From assembly GCF_000784735.1 (NCBI RefSeq), contig NZ_JSYG01000008.1:124001-188000 (forward strand): 64,000 nt of DNA. Direction: 5' to 3'. This DNA comes from Dickeya undicola. Lineage in GTDB: Bacteria > Pseudomonadota > Gammaproteobacteria > Enterobacterales > Enterobacteriaceae. Positions 41,058 through 55,940 of the stretch are shown in pieces. The translations under genes and the position numbers were made by a program. Below the pieces are notes generated by a model that had not been told where the DNA came from, searched no databases, and saw nothing but the letters and a program-made list of their open reading frames with translations. The first letter of the stretch is position 1. Each line of letters begins with the position of its first letter.

Positions 41058-42446
41058 TTATGACGATAAGGTTCGGATTAAATTGGAAAAATCTTCTTTG
41101 ATGTCGTGACTTTCCTCGCGCAGCTGCTCTATTTTACGGCAGGCATGGAGTACGGTGGTATGGTCACGGCCACCGAACGCGTCGCCGATCTCCGGCAAGC
41201 TGTGGTTGGTCAGCTCTTTGGCCAGCGCCATCGCCATCTGGCGCGGGCGGGCAACTGAACGTGAACGCCGTTTGGACAACAGGTCGGCCACTTTAATCTT
41301 ATAGTACTCCGCCACCGTCTTCTGAATATTGTCGATGGTGACCAGCTTTTCCTGCAACGCCAGCAGGTCGCGCAGTGCTTCGCGTACAAAATCGATGGTG
41401 ATCGACCGGCCGGTAAAATTAGCGTTGGCGATCACACGGTTCAGTGCGCCTTCCAGCTCACGCACGTTGGAACGCAGACGCTTGGCGATGAAAAACGCCA
41501 CTTCGCCCGGCAGGCGAATATCGTTTTCGTCTGCCTTCTTCATCAGGATCGCCACGCGGGTTTCCAGCTCCGGCGGTTCGATAGCCACGGTCAGCCCCCA
41601 ACCGAAACGAGACTTGAGTCGATCTTCCACCCCATTGATCTCTTTAGGGTAGCGATCTGACGTCAGGATGATCTGTTGATTACCTTCCAACAACGCATTG
41701 AATGTGTGGAAAAACTCTTCCTGCGAACGCTCTTTATTGGCAAAAAACTGGATGTCATCGATCAGCAGCGCGTCCACGGAGCGGTAATAGCGTTTGAATT
41801 CTTCGATAGCGTTATTCTGCAACGCCTTAACCATATCCTGCACGAAGCGCTCGGAATGCATGTACACCACCTTGGCATTCGGCTTGCGGGCCATGATGCC
41901 ATTGCCTACCGCGTGCAACAGGTGAGTTTTACCCAGGCCAGTGCCGCCGTACAGAAACAACGGGTTGTAAGCACCACCGGGGTTATCCGCCACCTGACGC
42001 GCCGCCGCGCGGGCCAACTGGTTGGACTTACCTTCCACAAAGTTATCAAAGGTATGCTTGGGGTTCACGTTGGAACGGTAGGTATGTTCAGCCGGTGCCG
42101 CTGGGGTTTCCCAGCTTGGGCGTACCGGCGAAGCAACACGTGCCTGAGGTGCGGGTACAGTAACACTGTGATGACCAACAGGAACAGCAACAGGCGCTAC
42201 CGGCTTGCTACCGACTTCAAAACGCAGTAACGGCGCATCCATGCCGCAGAAATCATTCAACAGTCCATTGATATTATTGATGTATTTATCGCGCACCCAA
42301 TCCAAAACAAAACGATTAGGGGCGTAAAGCGCCAGAGTGTTGTCACTCAGTTCCGCCTGTAACGGGCGTATCCACATACTGAATTCTGTGGCAGGTAACT
42401 CATCCTGCAAACGGGCAAGACACTGCTGCCAAAGCGAAAGTGACAC
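41058..42446 (-). CDS. dnaA: Chromosomal replication initiator DnaA
   Basis: The 462-residue AAA+ initiator. Domain I starts [20 protein letters not shown], domain II is a variable linker (about 90-130), domain III has Walker [18 protein letters not shown] and Walker [13 protein letters not shown], and domain IV has the DnaA-box-binding signature [16 protein letters not shown]. The GTG at 42446 matches the E. coli GTG start; the ten codons upstream are not conserved. Confidence 0.98.
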   Translation of the reverse strand: MSLSLWQQCLARLQDELPATEFSMWIRPLQAELSDNTLALYAPNRFVLDWVRDKYINNINGLLNDFCGMDAPLLRFEVGSKPVAPVAVPVGHHSVTVPAPQARVASPVRPSWETPAAPAEHTYRSNVNPKHTFDNFVEGKSNQLARAAARQVADNPGGAYNPLFLYGGTGLGKTHLLHAVGNGIMARKPNAKVVYMHSERFVQDMVKALQNNAIEEFKRYYRSVDALLIDDIQFFANKERSQEEFFHTFNALLEGNQQIILTSDRYPKEINGVEDRLKSRFGWGLTVAIEPPELETRVAILMKKADENDIRLPGEVAFFIAKRLRSNVRELEGALNRVIANANFTGRSITIDFVREALRDLLALQEKLVTIDNIQKTVAEYYKIKVADLLSKRRSRSVARPRQMAMALAKELTNHSLPEIGDAFGGRDHTTVLHACRKIEQLREESHDIKEDFSNLIRTLSS

Positions 42447-43263
<817 letters not shown>

Positions 43264-43281
43264 TAAAGCTTAACCCTCCGA

Positions 43282-43641
43282 GTGGTTACGCTCGCTTTTC
43301 CCAGGGAGTTACGTCTGTTAACTCCCAGCCATTTCTCTTTCGTCTTCCAGCAGCCACAACGGGCCGGTACACCGCAGATCACCATCCTCGGTCGCCCGAA
43401 TACGCTGGGGCACCCTCGTGTTGGTCTTACCGTCGCTAAGAAACATGTCCGACGGGCTCACGAACGCAACCGCATCAAACGCCTGACGCGTGAAAGTTTT
43501 CGTTTGCACCAGCACGAACTGCCTGCGATGGACTTTATTGTCATCGCTAAAAAAGGGGTGTCTGAACTGGATAACCGTACGCTAACGGAAGCGTTGGAAA
43601 AATTATGGCGCCGTCACCGTCGCTTGGCTCACGCTGGCTGA
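43282..43641 (+). CDS. rnpA: Ribonuclease P protein component
   Basis: The 119-residue basic cofactor of RNase P, which matures tRNA 5' ends with the M1 RNA. The diagnostic RNR motif is in [23 protein letters not shown], and the start [20 protein letters not shown] is conserved. GTG start at 43282, 18 bp after rpmH, as in E. coli. Its 3' end overlaps yidD by 37 bases. Confidence 0.97.
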   Translation: MVTLAFPRELRLLTPSHFSFVFQQPQRAGTPQITILGRPNTLGHPRVGLTVAKKHVRRAHERNRIKRLTRESFRLHQHELPAMDFIVIAKKGVSELDNRTLTEALEKLWRRHRRLAHAG

Positions 43642-43862
43642 TTGGCCTGATACGCGGGTATCAACGCTTTATCAGTCCGCTACTTGGACCGCACTGCCGC
43701 TTTCAGCCGTCGTGCTCCCAATATGGCATTGAAGCAATACGCCGGTTCGGCATGATAAAAGGCTGTTGGTTGACGCTTAAACGCGTATTAAAATGCCACC
43801 CTTTGAACCCTGGTGGTGATGATCCCGTACCGCCAAAACCCGACAATAACAGAGAACACTAA
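43605..43862 (+). CDS. yidD: Membrane protein insertion efficiency factor
   Basis: An 85-residue DUF37/haemolytic-like protein at the inner face of the inner membrane that helps YidC-dependent insertion. The signature [20 protein letters not shown] with three cysteines, and [22 protein letters not shown], are complete. It overlaps rnpA and ends two bases before yidC, the invariant gene order. Confidence 0.96.
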   Translation: MAPSPSLGSRWLIGLIRGYQRFISPLLGPHCRFQPSCSQYGIEAIRRFGMIKGCWLTLKRVLKCHPLNPGGDDPVPPKPDNNREH

Positions 43863-43864
43863 CG

Positions 43865-45496
43865 ATGGATTCGCAACGCAATCTTCTTCTCATCGCTCTG
43901 CTATTCGTAACGTTCATGATCTGGCAGCAGTGGGAAACGGACAAAAATCCCCCCGCAGCGACCCAGACCACGCAACAGGCGAATGGTGCTGTAGGCGATG
44001 CAGCCAACCAGGGCGTACCTGCCAGCGGTCAGGGTAAACTGATCACCGTTAAAACCGACGTGTTGTCGCTGAACATCAACACGCGTGGCGGCGACATTGA
44101 AGAAGCCGACCTGCTGGCTTATCCGGCGGAACTGGGATCGACCCAACCGTTCAAACTGTTGGAAACCACCCCGGCCTTTACTTATCAGGCACAGAGCGGC
44201 CTGACCGGCAAAAACGGCCCAGATAACCCGGCCAACGGTGCACGCCCGCTGTACACCGCACCGGCGGATCGCTTTGAGCTGGCTGATGGTCAGAACGAAC
44301 TGCGTATTCCGTTGACTTACACCGATGCCAACGGTGTCAGCTTCACCAAAACTTTCGTGCTGAAACGCGGTGAATACGCGCTGAATGTAGAATACAGCGT
44401 TAACAACACCAGCGCACAGCCGCTGGAGCTGACCCTGTTCGGCCAGTTGAAACAGTCTATTGATTTGCCGTCGCATCGCGACACCGGCAGCAATAACTTC
44501 GCCCTTCACACCTACCGTGGCGCGGCGTTCTCTTCCAGTGACGACAAATATCGCAAGTACAGTTTCAGCGATATGAAAGAGAACCTGAACATCAACACGC
44601 AAGGCGGCTGGGTGGCTATGCTGCAGCAGTACTTTGCGACTGCCTGGGTGCCGGCAGCTGCGGGGAATAATACATTCTACAGCGCCAACCTGGGCAATGG
44701 TTTAGCCGCCATCGGCTTTAAAGCCACGCCGGTTGTCGTACAACCGGGCAGTCAGCAGAACCTGAACGCTACACTGTGGGTTGGCCCGGAAATTCAGGAT
44801 AAGATGGCGACCGTCGCGCCGCATCTGGACCTGACGGTGGATTACGGTTGGTTGTGGTTCATCTCCCAGCCGCTGTTCAAACTGCTGAAATTCCTGCACG
44901 GCTTTATCGGCAACTGGGGCTTCTCGATCATCGCCATCACCTTTATCGTGCGCGGCATCATGTACCCGCTGACCAAAGCGCAGTACACCTCGATGGCGAA
45001 AATGCGTATGCTGCAGCCGAAACTGCAGGCGATGCGTGAGCGTATCGGTGACGATAAACAGCGTATGAGTCAGGAAATGATGGCGCTGTACAAGGCGGAG
45101 AAAGTGAATCCGCTGGGTGGCTGCTTCCCGCTGGTTATCCAGATGCCGATCTTCCTGGCGTTGTACTACATGCTGATGGGCTCGGTAGAACTACGTCATG
45201 CGCCGTTCGCGCTGTGGATTCATGACCTGTCGGCGCAGGACCCGTACTACGTGCTGCCGATCCTGATGGGTCTGACCATGTTCTTCATTCAGAAGATGTC
45301 GCCGACCACCGTCACCGACCCGATGCAGCAGAAGATCATGACCTACATGCCGGTGATCTTCACCGTGTTCTTCCTGTGGTTCCCGTCGGGCCTGGTGCTG
45401 TACTATATCGTCAGCAACCTGGTGACCATCGCCCAGCAGCAGCTGATTTATCGCGGGCTGGAAAAACGTGGCCTGCATAGCCGCGAGAAGAAATAA
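43865..45496 (+). CDS. yidC: Membrane protein insertase YidC
   Basis: A 543-residue inner-membrane insertase. TM1 is at residues 5-20 ([18 protein letters not shown]), then comes a large periplasmic beta-domain (about 55-345) and a conserved five-helix core with the hydrophilic-groove arginine in the [21 protein letters not shown] segment. The basic C-terminal tail ends [13 protein letters not shown]. It works with SecYEG or alone. A terminator separates it from mnmE. Confidence 0.97.
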   Translation: MDSQRNLLLIALLFVTFMIWQQWETDKNPPAATQTTQQANGAVGDAANQGVPASGQGKLITVKTDVLSLNINTRGGDIEEADLLAYPAELGSTQPFKLLETTPAFTYQAQSGLTGKNGPDNPANGARPLYTAPADRFELADGQNELRIPLTYTDANGVSFTKTFVLKRGEYALNVEYSVNNTSAQPLELTLFGQLKQSIDLPSHRDTGSNNFALHTYRGAAFSSSDDKYRKYSFSDMKENLNINTQGGWVAMLQQYFATAWVPAAAGNNTFYSANLGNGLAAIGFKATPVVVQPGSQQNLNATLWVGPEIQDKMATVAPHLDLTVDYGWLWFISQPLFKLLKFLHGFIGNWGFSIIAITFIVRGIMYPLTKAQYTSMAKMRMLQPKLQAMRERIGDDKQRMSQEMMALYKAEKVNPLGGCFPLVIQMPIFLALYYMLMGSVELRHAPFALWIHDLSAQDPYYVLPILMGLTMFFIQKMSPTTVTDPMQQKIMTYMPVIFTVFFLWFPSGLVLYYIVSNLVTIAQQQLIYRGLEKRGLHSREKK

Positions 45497-45524
45497 CCGG
45501 TTGATTGCCCAATCAATCTCACTA

Positions 45525-45547
45525 TAAGGCGGTCACTGACCGCCTTA
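45525..45547 (+). terminator. Terminator after yidC
   Basis: TAAGGCGGTCA (45525-45535) pairs with TGACCGCCTTA (45537-45547), followed by a T-rich tract. It is a strong rho-independent signal between yidC and mnmE. Confidence 0.85.
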
Positions 45548-45611
45548 TTTTTTATATAGATACGACCCCATAACAGCGCCTGAAGATAGGCGAGAATGCA
45601 GAGAGAACACC

Positions 45612-46976
45612 ATGAGCCATACCGACACCATCGTTGCCCAAGCCACCCCGCCGGGACGCGGCGGCGTAGGTATTTTGCGTATCTCCGGCCGCACCGCTGC
45701 CGCAGTGGCGCAAGCGGTGCTGGGTAAACTGCCCAAACCGCGTTACGCCGATTATTTGCCGTTCCATGATGCCGATGGCAGCGTGCTTGATCAGGGCATC
45801 GCGCTGTGGTTCCCCGGTCCGAACTCCTTTACCGGGGAAGACGTGCTGGAGCTACAGGGGCACGGTGGCCCGGTGATTCTCGACCTGCTGCTAAAGCGAG
45901 TGCTGACACTGCCTGACGTGCGTATCGCCCGTCCCGGCGAGTTCTCTGAACGGGCTTTCCTGAACGATAAGCTGGATCTGGCGCAGGCCGAGGCGATTGC
46001 CGACCTGATCGACGCCAGTTCTGAGCAGGCGGCCCGCTCCGCCGTCAACTCGCTGCAGGGCGCATTCTCCACCCGCATCCATCAGTTAGTGGAAGCACTT
46101 ACTCACCTTAGGATCTATGTGGAAGCCGCAATTGATTTTCCTGATGAGGAAATCGACTTCCTCTCTGATGGCAAAATCGAAGCCATGCTTAACGACGTGA
46201 TCGGCGATCTGGGTGCAGTGCGCGCCGAAGCGCGTCAGGGCAGCCTGCTGCGCGAAGGGATGAAAGTGGTCATCGCGGGTCGACCGAATGCAGGTAAATC
46301 CAGCTTGCTGAATGCGCTGGCGGGTCGCGACGCGGCTATCGTCACCGATATCGCCGGTACGACGCGCGATGTGTTACGCGAGCATATTCACATCGACGGT
46401 ATGCCGCTGCATATCATTGATACCGCCGGGCTGCGCGAAGCCAGCGACGAAGTTGAACGTATCGGCATCGAGCGTGCCTGGCAGGAAATCGAACAGGCCG
46501 ACCGAGTGCTGTTCATGGTGGACGGCACCACCACCGCTGCGGTGGAACCGGCGGCTATCTGGCCAGAATTTATGGCGAGATTACCGAAAACGCTGCCCAT
46601 TACCGTGGTGCGCAATAAAGCGGATGTCACCGGCGAACCCCTGGGTATCGAAGACGTGAACACTTACTCACTTATCCGTCTTTCTGCCCGCACCGGTGAC
46701 GGCGTAGACCTGCTGCAGGAGCACCTCAAGCAAAGTATGGGATTTACCAGCAACACCGAAGGGGGCTTTCTGGCTCGCCGCCGCCATTTGCAGGCCCTGG
46801 AGCAAGCAGCACAGCACCTGCAACAAGGGCATGAACAACTGGTTGGTGCCTACGCCGGGGAACTACTGGCCGAAGAACTGCGGCTGGCTCAGCAATCATT
46901 GAGTGAAATCACCGGCGAATTCACCTCCGATGACCTGCTGGGACGGATTTTTTCCAGTTTCTGTATTGGGAAGTGA
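45612..46976 (+). CDS. mnmE: tRNA uridine-5-carboxymethylaminomethyl modification GTPase
   Basis: A 454-residue GTPase (TrmE) that with MnmG modifies wobble U34. The N-terminal domain carries the folate-binding region ([18 protein letters not shown]). The G domain has [14 protein letters not shown] (G1), DIAGTTRD (G2/G3 region), DTAGLRE and NKAD. The C-terminus ends FCIGK with the catalytic cysteine. ATG at 45612. mnmG is not in this window. Confidence 0.97.
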   Translation: MSHTDTIVAQATPPGRGGVGILRISGRTAAAVAQAVLGKLPKPRYADYLPFHDADGSVLDQGIALWFPGPNSFTGEDVLELQGHGGPVILDLLLKRVLTLPDVRIARPGEFSERAFLNDKLDLAQAEAIADLIDASSEQAARSAVNSLQGAFSTRIHQLVEALTHLRIYVEAAIDFPDEEIDFLSDGKIEAMLNDVIGDLGAVRAEARQGSLLREGMKVVIAGRPNAGKSSLLNALAGRDAAIVTDIAGTTRDVLREHIHIDGMPLHIIDTAGLREASDEVERIGIERAWQEIEQADRVLFMVDGTTTAAVEPAAIWPEFMARLPKTLPITVVRNKADVTGEPLGIEDVNTYSLIRLSARTGDGVDLLQEHLKQSMGFTSNTEGGFLARRRHLQALEQAAQHLQQGHEQLVGAYAGELLAEELRLAQQSLSEITGEFTSDDLLGRIFSSFCIGK

Positions 46977-47126
46977 CGAGGTAGCAACCGGCGAGAAAAA
47001 ACAGCCAGAGAGAGTAATGTCTTTACTGGCTATACTCGCCCAGCAAGCGTGGGCAGGCATTTCTCTCAACAGCATCGCCCCACGCAACAACCGGATTCAC
47101 TACCCAGAGAATCGGGTGCTGTTCAT

Positions 47127-51276
<4,150 letters not shown>

Positions 51277-51297
51277 AGTGTTACCTGGTGTTTGAGC

Positions 51298-51357
51298 AAA
51301 AAAAAAGACCAAAATAGACATGCCCCCCTTAACGGGAGAGCATTTCTATTTTGGTCT
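51298..51357 (-). terminator. Leader terminator of the beta-glucoside operon
   Basis: On the minus strand AGACCAAAATAGA pairs with TCTATTTTGGTCT and is followed by nine T residues (51306-51298), just 22 bases before the PTS start codon. Its 5' arm overlaps the antiterminator, so the two structures are mutually exclusive. Confidence 0.92.
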
Positions 51358-51378
51358 TGCCTGCTTTCGCAGTAACAC
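51352..51378 (-). promoter_or_regulatory. RAT antiterminator for the BglG-type protein
   Basis: The minus strand reads GTTACTGC-GAAA-GCAGGCAAGACC, the ribonucleic antiterminator known from bgl/sac leaders, and it overlaps the 5' arm of the terminator. Binding by dephosphorylated BglG protein would allow read-through into the PTS gene. Confidence 0.9.
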
Positions 51379-51407
51379 GCCATCATAAAAATGGGCTGCT
51401 TCATCGG

Positions 51408-51469
51408 ATTATCTAAGCAGCTACGGCGTATTCCAATCACAAACGGGTGAAAATGTGAGCTCGGTTACG
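51408..51469 (-). promoter_or_regulatory. CRP-type promoter of the beta-glucoside operon
   Basis: -35 TTGGAA (51436-51431), 17-bp spacer, -10 GATAAT (51413-51408), predicted start near 51401. A CRP-like site with one perfect half TGTGA (51454-51458) and a weak TTACG half (51465-51469) would be centred about 60.5 bp upstream, near the class I position. The remaining DNA up to the HPPD gene (51470-51749) shows nothing else recognisable. Confidence 0.55.
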
Positions 51470-51749
51470 TAAAAACGACATTCAGCCGTAGCAAAGCGTC
51501 AGTCCCACAATCACCGCATCGATACCGGCAAACAGGTCCGCCACCAAATTACGCAAGTGACTGTTCAGCGTGCCATCAACAAACCACCACTGATCAGTAT
51601 CCCGTCAATATCGCATCAATAAATATTAACCGACGTAATTACTTTATATTTTTCTATTAATTTTAGAATAAGAAAAACTTGTTATCTCAAAACGAACCTT
51701 CACGCTATATTCACCATTGAAATCCTGTAATATATGCATACCAACCACC

Positions 51750-51767
51750 TCCTTTAAGGATAAAGGA
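51750..51767 (+). promoter_or_regulatory. Hairpin covering the HPPD ribosome site
   Basis: TCCTTTA (51750-51756), loop AGGA, TAAAGGA (51761-51767). The 3' arm is the ribosome-binding sequence, seven bases before the ATG, so translation may be limited by this seven-pair stem. Confidence 0.55.
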
Positions 51768-51773
51768 AATAAT

Positions 51774-52862
51774 ATGAACGAGTTATTAGCCAACCCGCTC
51801 GAATTGAATGGATTCGCTTTTATCGAATTTGTTACCGACACGCCGGAAACACTGTCGGCATTATTTGTTTCTTTAGGGTTTACACGTGTCGCCCAGCATC
51901 GCCACCGCGATATTTCACTCTTTCGACAGAACAACATCAACTTTCTGCTAAATAACACCACGGCCGGTTTTCCACAAACGTTTCTGCAGGAACACGGCGC
52001 AGGGGCTTGCGGCATCGGGTTTTACGTCAGGGATGCCGCGCAGGCTTATGAACAGGCCATCCTGTCCGGGGCCAGACCGGCAGACCTTTCCACCAGCCCA
52101 GGTGAAATCATGGTGCCAGCAATCGAAGGGATTGGTGGGTCGAAAATCTACTTCATCGAGAAATATCACACCGGCATAGATATTTTCGATATCGATTTTG
52201 CATTTATTCCCGGCGTGGAAAGAAAGCCGAAAGGATTCGGGCTGCATACTCTTGATCACTTAACCAATAATGTCTATCAGGGCAGAATGAATTACTGGTC
52301 TGAGTTTTATAGCCGAATATTTAATTTTCAACAGATTCGTTATTTTGATATTGCGGGTGAATATACCGGATTGCACTCCAAAGCCATGATGGCGCCGGAC
52401 GGCAAAATCCGTATTCCGCTGAATGAAGAGGCAGAAGGTAGCAACGGACAGATCCAGGAGTTCCTGCGCCGCTTTAATGGCGAAGGTATCCAGCATATCG
52501 CGATGCAAACCGACGATATTCTGACCACGCTCGATCAGTTGCGTCAGGCGGGTTTACCGCTGATGACCGCACCGTCTGATACCTATTACCAGATGGTGGA
52601 AGAGCGCCTGCCCGGCCACGGCCGTGATGTCGCAGCCCTGCAAACTCGTGGCATTTTGATTGACGGCAATACCCATAACGGGCAGAAAAAACTGCTGCTG
52701 CAAATTTTCTCGGAAACGCTGATCGGTCCGCTATTTTTTGAGTTTATCGAACGGGACGGCGATGACGGTTTTGGCGAAGGCAACTTCAAAGCGTTGTTTG
52801 AATCTATGGAGCGCGATCAGCTGGCGCGCGGGGAAATCAAAGTGACGACAGAAGCAGTCTAA
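51774..52862 (+). CDS. 4-hydroxyphenylpyruvate dioxygenase-like protein
   Basis: A 362-residue Fe(II) dioxygenase of the vicinal-oxygen-chelate fold that turns 4-hydroxyphenylpyruvate into homogentisate. The iron ligands fit: His in LHTLDHLTNNV, His in IQHIAMQTDDI and Glu in FFEFIERDGDDGFGEGNF. GFGEGNFKALFESMERDQ is the C-terminal gating helix of HPPD. No homogentisate dioxygenase lies next to it, so homogentisate could accumulate as pyomelanin unless other genes exist elsewhere. ATG at 51774 after AAAGGAA. Confidence 0.9.
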   Translation: MNELLANPLELNGFAFIEFVTDTPETLSALFVSLGFTRVAQHRHRDISLFRQNNINFLLNNTTAGFPQTFLQEHGAGACGIGFYVRDAAQAYEQAILSGARPADLSTSPGEIMVPAIEGIGGSKIYFIEKYHTGIDIFDIDFAFIPGVERKPKGFGLHTLDHLTNNVYQGRMNYWSEFYSRIFNFQQIRYFDIAGEYTGLHSKAMMAPDGKIRIPLNEEAEGSNGQIQEFLRRFNGEGIQHIAMQTDDILTTLDQLRQAGLPLMTAPSDTYYQMVEERLPGHGRDVAALQTRGILIDGNTHNGQKKLLLQIFSETLIGPLFFEFIERDGDDGFGEGNFKALFESMERDQLARGEIKVTTEAV

Positions 52863-52879
52863 CCCCTACGTTATCAGGT

Positions 52880-52908
52880 GCGGCCTTGCATGATCAACAC
52901 AAGGCCGC
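52880..52908. terminator. Hairpin between HPPD and GNAT genes
   Basis: GCGGCCTTG (52880-52888) pairs with CAAGGCCGC (52900-52908) around an 11-base loop, between convergent genes. There is no T run. Confidence 0.5.
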
Positions 52909-52970
52909 CACTGTCTGAATATCGATCGTATGCCAGCAGCATTAGCGATTAGCGCAACGGATACTCCAGA

Positions 52971-53450
52971 CTATTCCTGCGCCGCCTGTTGCAGGCTCTC
53001 GCCTTCCAGACGGTAACGAATCCACTCGTTTTGCGGCGCGGCACCCAGACTGTCGTAAAAATCGATAGCCGGTTGGTTCCAGTCCAGCACGCTCCATTCC
53101 AGCCTTCCACAACCGCGTTCAACCGCCAGACGCGCGATGTATTTCAGCAGCGCCTTACCGGCCCCCTGGCCGCGATAATGCGGTGAGACGTACAGATCTT
53201 CCAGATAAATGCCGTTGCGCCCCAGCCAGGTGGAATAACTGGTGAAGAACACCGCAAACCCGATCGGCTCGCCGTTCCATTCGCAAATCAGCGCTTCGGT
53301 GGACGCGCCTTCGCCGAACAGCGTTTGCTCGATTTCCTGCTGGTTGGTCTTCACCTCATGCAGCGCTTTCTCGTACTCAGCCAGTTCACGAATAAAATTC
53401 AGGATAGTGGCGGAATCCTGCCGCGCCGCCCAACGGATATGTAAGGTCAT
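52971..53450 (-). CDS. GNAT-family N-acetyltransferase (SSAT-like)
   Basis: A 159-residue acetyltransferase with a full GNAT core: MTLHIRWAARQDSATILNFI at the start, GIYLEDLYVSPHYRGQGAGKALL (acetyl-CoA loop) in the middle and LDWNQPAIDFYDSLGA near the end, resembling spermidine/diamine acetyltransferases. A polyamine or amino-acid substrate is plausible but unproven. ATG at 53450 after GGATCTTCTT; the 21 upstream codons are not conserved. It is convergent with the HPPD gene and about 100 bp from arnF. Confidence 0.85.
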   Translation of the reverse strand: MTLHIRWAARQDSATILNFIRELAEYEKALHEVKTNQQEIEQTLFGEGASTEALICEWNGEPIGFAVFFTSYSTWLGRNGIYLEDLYVSPHYRGQGAGKALLKYIARLAVERGCGRLEWSVLDWNQPAIDFYDSLGAAPQNEWIRYRLEGESLQQAAQE

Positions 53451-53548
53451 AAGAAGATCCCAGTAAATCAAATTGGAAACGATAACCGGGAAGTAAGAAA
53501 CGGGAAAGAGCAACCGACGCCTTCCCGCATCGTCATATCAGTAAGATA

Positions 53549-53947
53549 TCAGGATTCTTCGTCCAGATGCGAGGCCTGTCGGCTGCACACCAGCCATACA
53601 CCAGCAATAATCAGCGCGATCGCCAGCAGTTTGCCGGTGCTGAAGGTATCGGGAAAAATCGGCAGCGCCACCGCCAGCCCCCACACCAGCACGTAACTGA
53701 GGCTCAGCAGTGGATAAGCCCGGCTTAACGGCAAAAAACGCAAGGCATTAAACCAGCTCAACATTGAAAAAGCATACGCCGCCAGCCCCACCAGTACCGC
53801 CGCAGCGGCGACCGGCAACACCAGCATGGCGAACATAAACGGCAGCGGTTCCGTCATCGAGGGCAGTTGGGACATCCCCCATTTCATCGACAATTGTGCT
53901 GCACTGACCAGCAACACACTCAGCAGCGCCCATCCATAGCCTTTCAC
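53549..53947 (-). CDS. arnF: 4-amino-4-deoxy-L-arabinose-phosphoundecaprenol flippase subunit ArnF
   Basis: A 132-residue EamA/SMR-type membrane protein with four helices (GYGWALLSVLLVSAAQLSMKWG; AVLVGLAAYAFSMLSWFNAL; YPLLSLSYVLVWGLAVALP; LLAIALIIAGVWLVC). With ArnE it flips undecaprenyl-phosphate-Ara4N across the inner membrane. GTG start at 53947 with a strong GGGAGGGATC site, overlapping arnE by four bases. Last gene of the arn operon. Confidence 0.93.
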   Translation of the reverse strand: MKGYGWALLSVLLVSAAQLSMKWGMSQLPSMTEPLPFMFAMLVLPVAAAAVLVGLAAYAFSMLSWFNALRFLPLSRAYPLLSLSYVLVWGLAVALPIFPDTFSTGKLLAIALIIAGVWLVCSRQASHLDEES

Positions 53948-54285
53948 GCGATCCCTCCCATCAAGATTACACCGATAACAATCAGCGCGATGCCAGCCCA
54001 CTGACGCAGGCTGATGGCTTCCCGCCATAGCCAGCGCGCGGCCAGCGCCACCAGAATAAAATTCAGGCTCAGCATCGGATATGCCACGCTCACCGCCACC
54101 CGCTGCAACACCGCCAGCCATAGCAACATCGCCAGCCCAAGCAGCAACAGGCTTACTCCCATCCACAACAGAATATGGGCACGACGTGAACGGCCACCGC
54201 TCTGCCAGCTGGCGGCCTGTTTCTGGCTAAGCTGACCGGCGCAGGTCAATAAACTGACCAGCAGAATCAGCAGGTAATTGGTCAT
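53944..54285 (-). CDS. arnE: Ara4N-phosphoundecaprenol flippase subunit ArnE
   Basis: A 113-residue four-helix SMR-like protein (LLILLVSLLTCAGQLSQKQA; SVAYPMLSLNFILVALAARW; GIALIVIGVILMGG). It forms the flippase with ArnF. The ATG at 54285 overlaps the arnT stop (ATGA); the five-codon extension to 54300 lies inside arnT and is not needed. Confidence 0.93.
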   Translation of the reverse strand: MTNYLLILLVSLLTCAGQLSQKQAASWQSGGRSRRAHILLWMGVSLLLLGLAMLLWLAVLQRVAVSVAYPMLSLNFILVALAARWLWREAISLRQWAGIALIVIGVILMGGIA

Positions 54286-55940
54286 TGCTGACGATACCAC
54301 AATAAGGCGACTCGCCCTCGTCGGTCAGTGTAATCCGCTGGCGGTACGCCGGTGATCGGATCAGTCGCCGAAGAAAATATCAGTAGCAACGAGACATTGC
54401 CTTCACGGCGATGCGCCGCCAGCCAGTCGGCAAACGCACTGGCAGACACCGCGCGATTCGCGCTGTCCGGGTACGACAAACCATACTCCAGCTCACCCTG
54501 ATTATCGTACATCAGAATATCGCTGCGCTTTTGTTCCCAGGCCGCTGCCGACGCAATGCCCACACTGTTGGCCAGAATGTAACGACTCTCTGCCAGGTGA
54601 GAGGCCACCTCCGGTGCGCGCAGGAACCACTGCGGATGTTTACTCTCCACCACCCGTTGCGGAATCGCCATGCCAATCAACAGGGCGATGCCCAGCGGGC
54701 AGGCCGCCGCCCAGTGCCAGCGCGTTGCCGAATGACGCAATGTCCACCAGCCGACCAGTCCCCAGAACAGGAACGCCACGACACCCAGCACCACCTTGGC
54801 GGTTTCCTGCGGCTGGTACAGCGGACGACGCGACACGCCCCACGGTGCCAACACCAACACCACGATCAGCGCGCACAGCAGGCCAAACACCAGGTTGATC
54901 CAACCATTGATAGTGAGCAGACGCGAGCTCAGCAAGGTAGTGGCACGTCTGGCCATCAGGATCGCCAGCGGCGCGAAACAGGGCAAAATGTAAGTCGGCA
55001 ACTTGCCTTTGGCGATGCTGAAAAACAGGAACGGCATCACCACCCAGCCCAGCAGGTAGAACGCGCCGTTCTCCTGACGTCGCTCACGCCAGCTCTGTAG
55101 CAGTGACGACGGCAGCAACGCCAGCCACGGCAGCACGCCCGCGATCAACACCGGCAGGTAATACCAGAACGGCGCTTTATGCTGAGCATTCGCGGAATCG
55201 GCGAAGCGTTGAATATGCTCGACCCAGAAGAAATAGTGCCAAAAGTCCGGCTCCTGACGCGCCACCGCCAGCGCCCACGGCAGCGATACCACCACCGCAC
55301 TGACAATCGCCAGCGGGCCGTACAGCAGCACCTCTTTCCAGCGCCGCTCCAGAGTGACCCACGGCAGCACCGCAATCACCGGCACCGCCAGCGCCAGAAA
55401 GCCTTTGGTCATGAAGCCCATGCCGCACACCACGCCCAGCAGCAAATAGCCGCCAATTTTACTGGCGCGGGTGGTGGCCTGCGCCGCACCCCAGAAGCTG
55501 CACATCGCCGCCGCCAGCCACAAGGTGACGATGGGGTCGAGCACCGCATAGGTGCCGATACCGTACACCAGCAGGCAACTCAGGTAGATGGCCGCCGCCA
55601 ACAGCGAAGTGCGCCGTTGTTGCCACAACCGCTGCGTCAGCCAGTAAATCAGCCCCGCTGTCAGCAAAATGGAGAATACAACACCAGCGCGCACACCGGC
55701 GTTATTGTCGCCCAGCAGCCACTGGCCGATGTTATTGACCCAATAACCGGCGATCGGCTTTTCAAAATAGCGAATCCCCAGAAAATGCGGGGCAATCCAG
55801 TTGCCGCCCGCCAGCATTTCCCGGCTGATTTCCGCGTAGCGGGTTTCATCCGGTTGCCATAACAGGCGGCCATTGAGGGGAATAAAATAGTAGAGTAGCA
55901 ACAACGCCAGCCACAGCGTTGTCTGACGTGCGTATTTCAT
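54282..55940 (-). CDS. arnT: Lipid A 4-amino-4-deoxy-L-arabinose transferase
   Basis: A 552-residue GT83 inner-membrane glycosyltransferase with a dozen helices and a periplasmic C-terminal domain. It moves Ara4N from undecaprenyl phosphate to lipid A phosphates, giving polymyxin resistance. The active-site loop DETRYAEISREMLAGGNWIAPHF (split by family positions), YFEKPIAGYW and FFSIAKGKLPTYILP are conserved. ATG at 55940 sharing bases with the arnD stop. Confidence 0.95.
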   Translation of the reverse strand: MKYARQTTLWLALLLLYYFIPLNGRLLWQPDETRYAEISREMLAGGNWIAPHFLGIRYFEKPIAGYWVNNIGQWLLGDNNAGVRAGVVFSILLTAGLIYWLTQRLWQQRRTSLLAAAIYLSCLLVYGIGTYAVLDPIVTLWLAAAMCSFWGAAQATTRASKIGGYLLLGVVCGMGFMTKGFLALAVPVIAVLPWVTLERRWKEVLLYGPLAIVSAVVVSLPWALAVARQEPDFWHYFFWVEHIQRFADSANAQHKAPFWYYLPVLIAGVLPWLALLPSSLLQSWRERRQENGAFYLLGWVVMPFLFFSIAKGKLPTYILPCFAPLAILMARRATTLLSSRLLTINGWINLVFGLLCALIVVLVLAPWGVSRRPLYQPQETAKVVLGVVAFLFWGLVGWWTLRHSATRWHWAAACPLGIALLIGMAIPQRVVESKHPQWFLRAPEVASHLAESRYILANSVGIASAAAWEQKRSDILMYDNQGELEYGLSYPDSANRAVSASAFADWLAAHRREGNVSLLLIFSSATDPITGVPPADYTDRRGRVALLWYRQQ

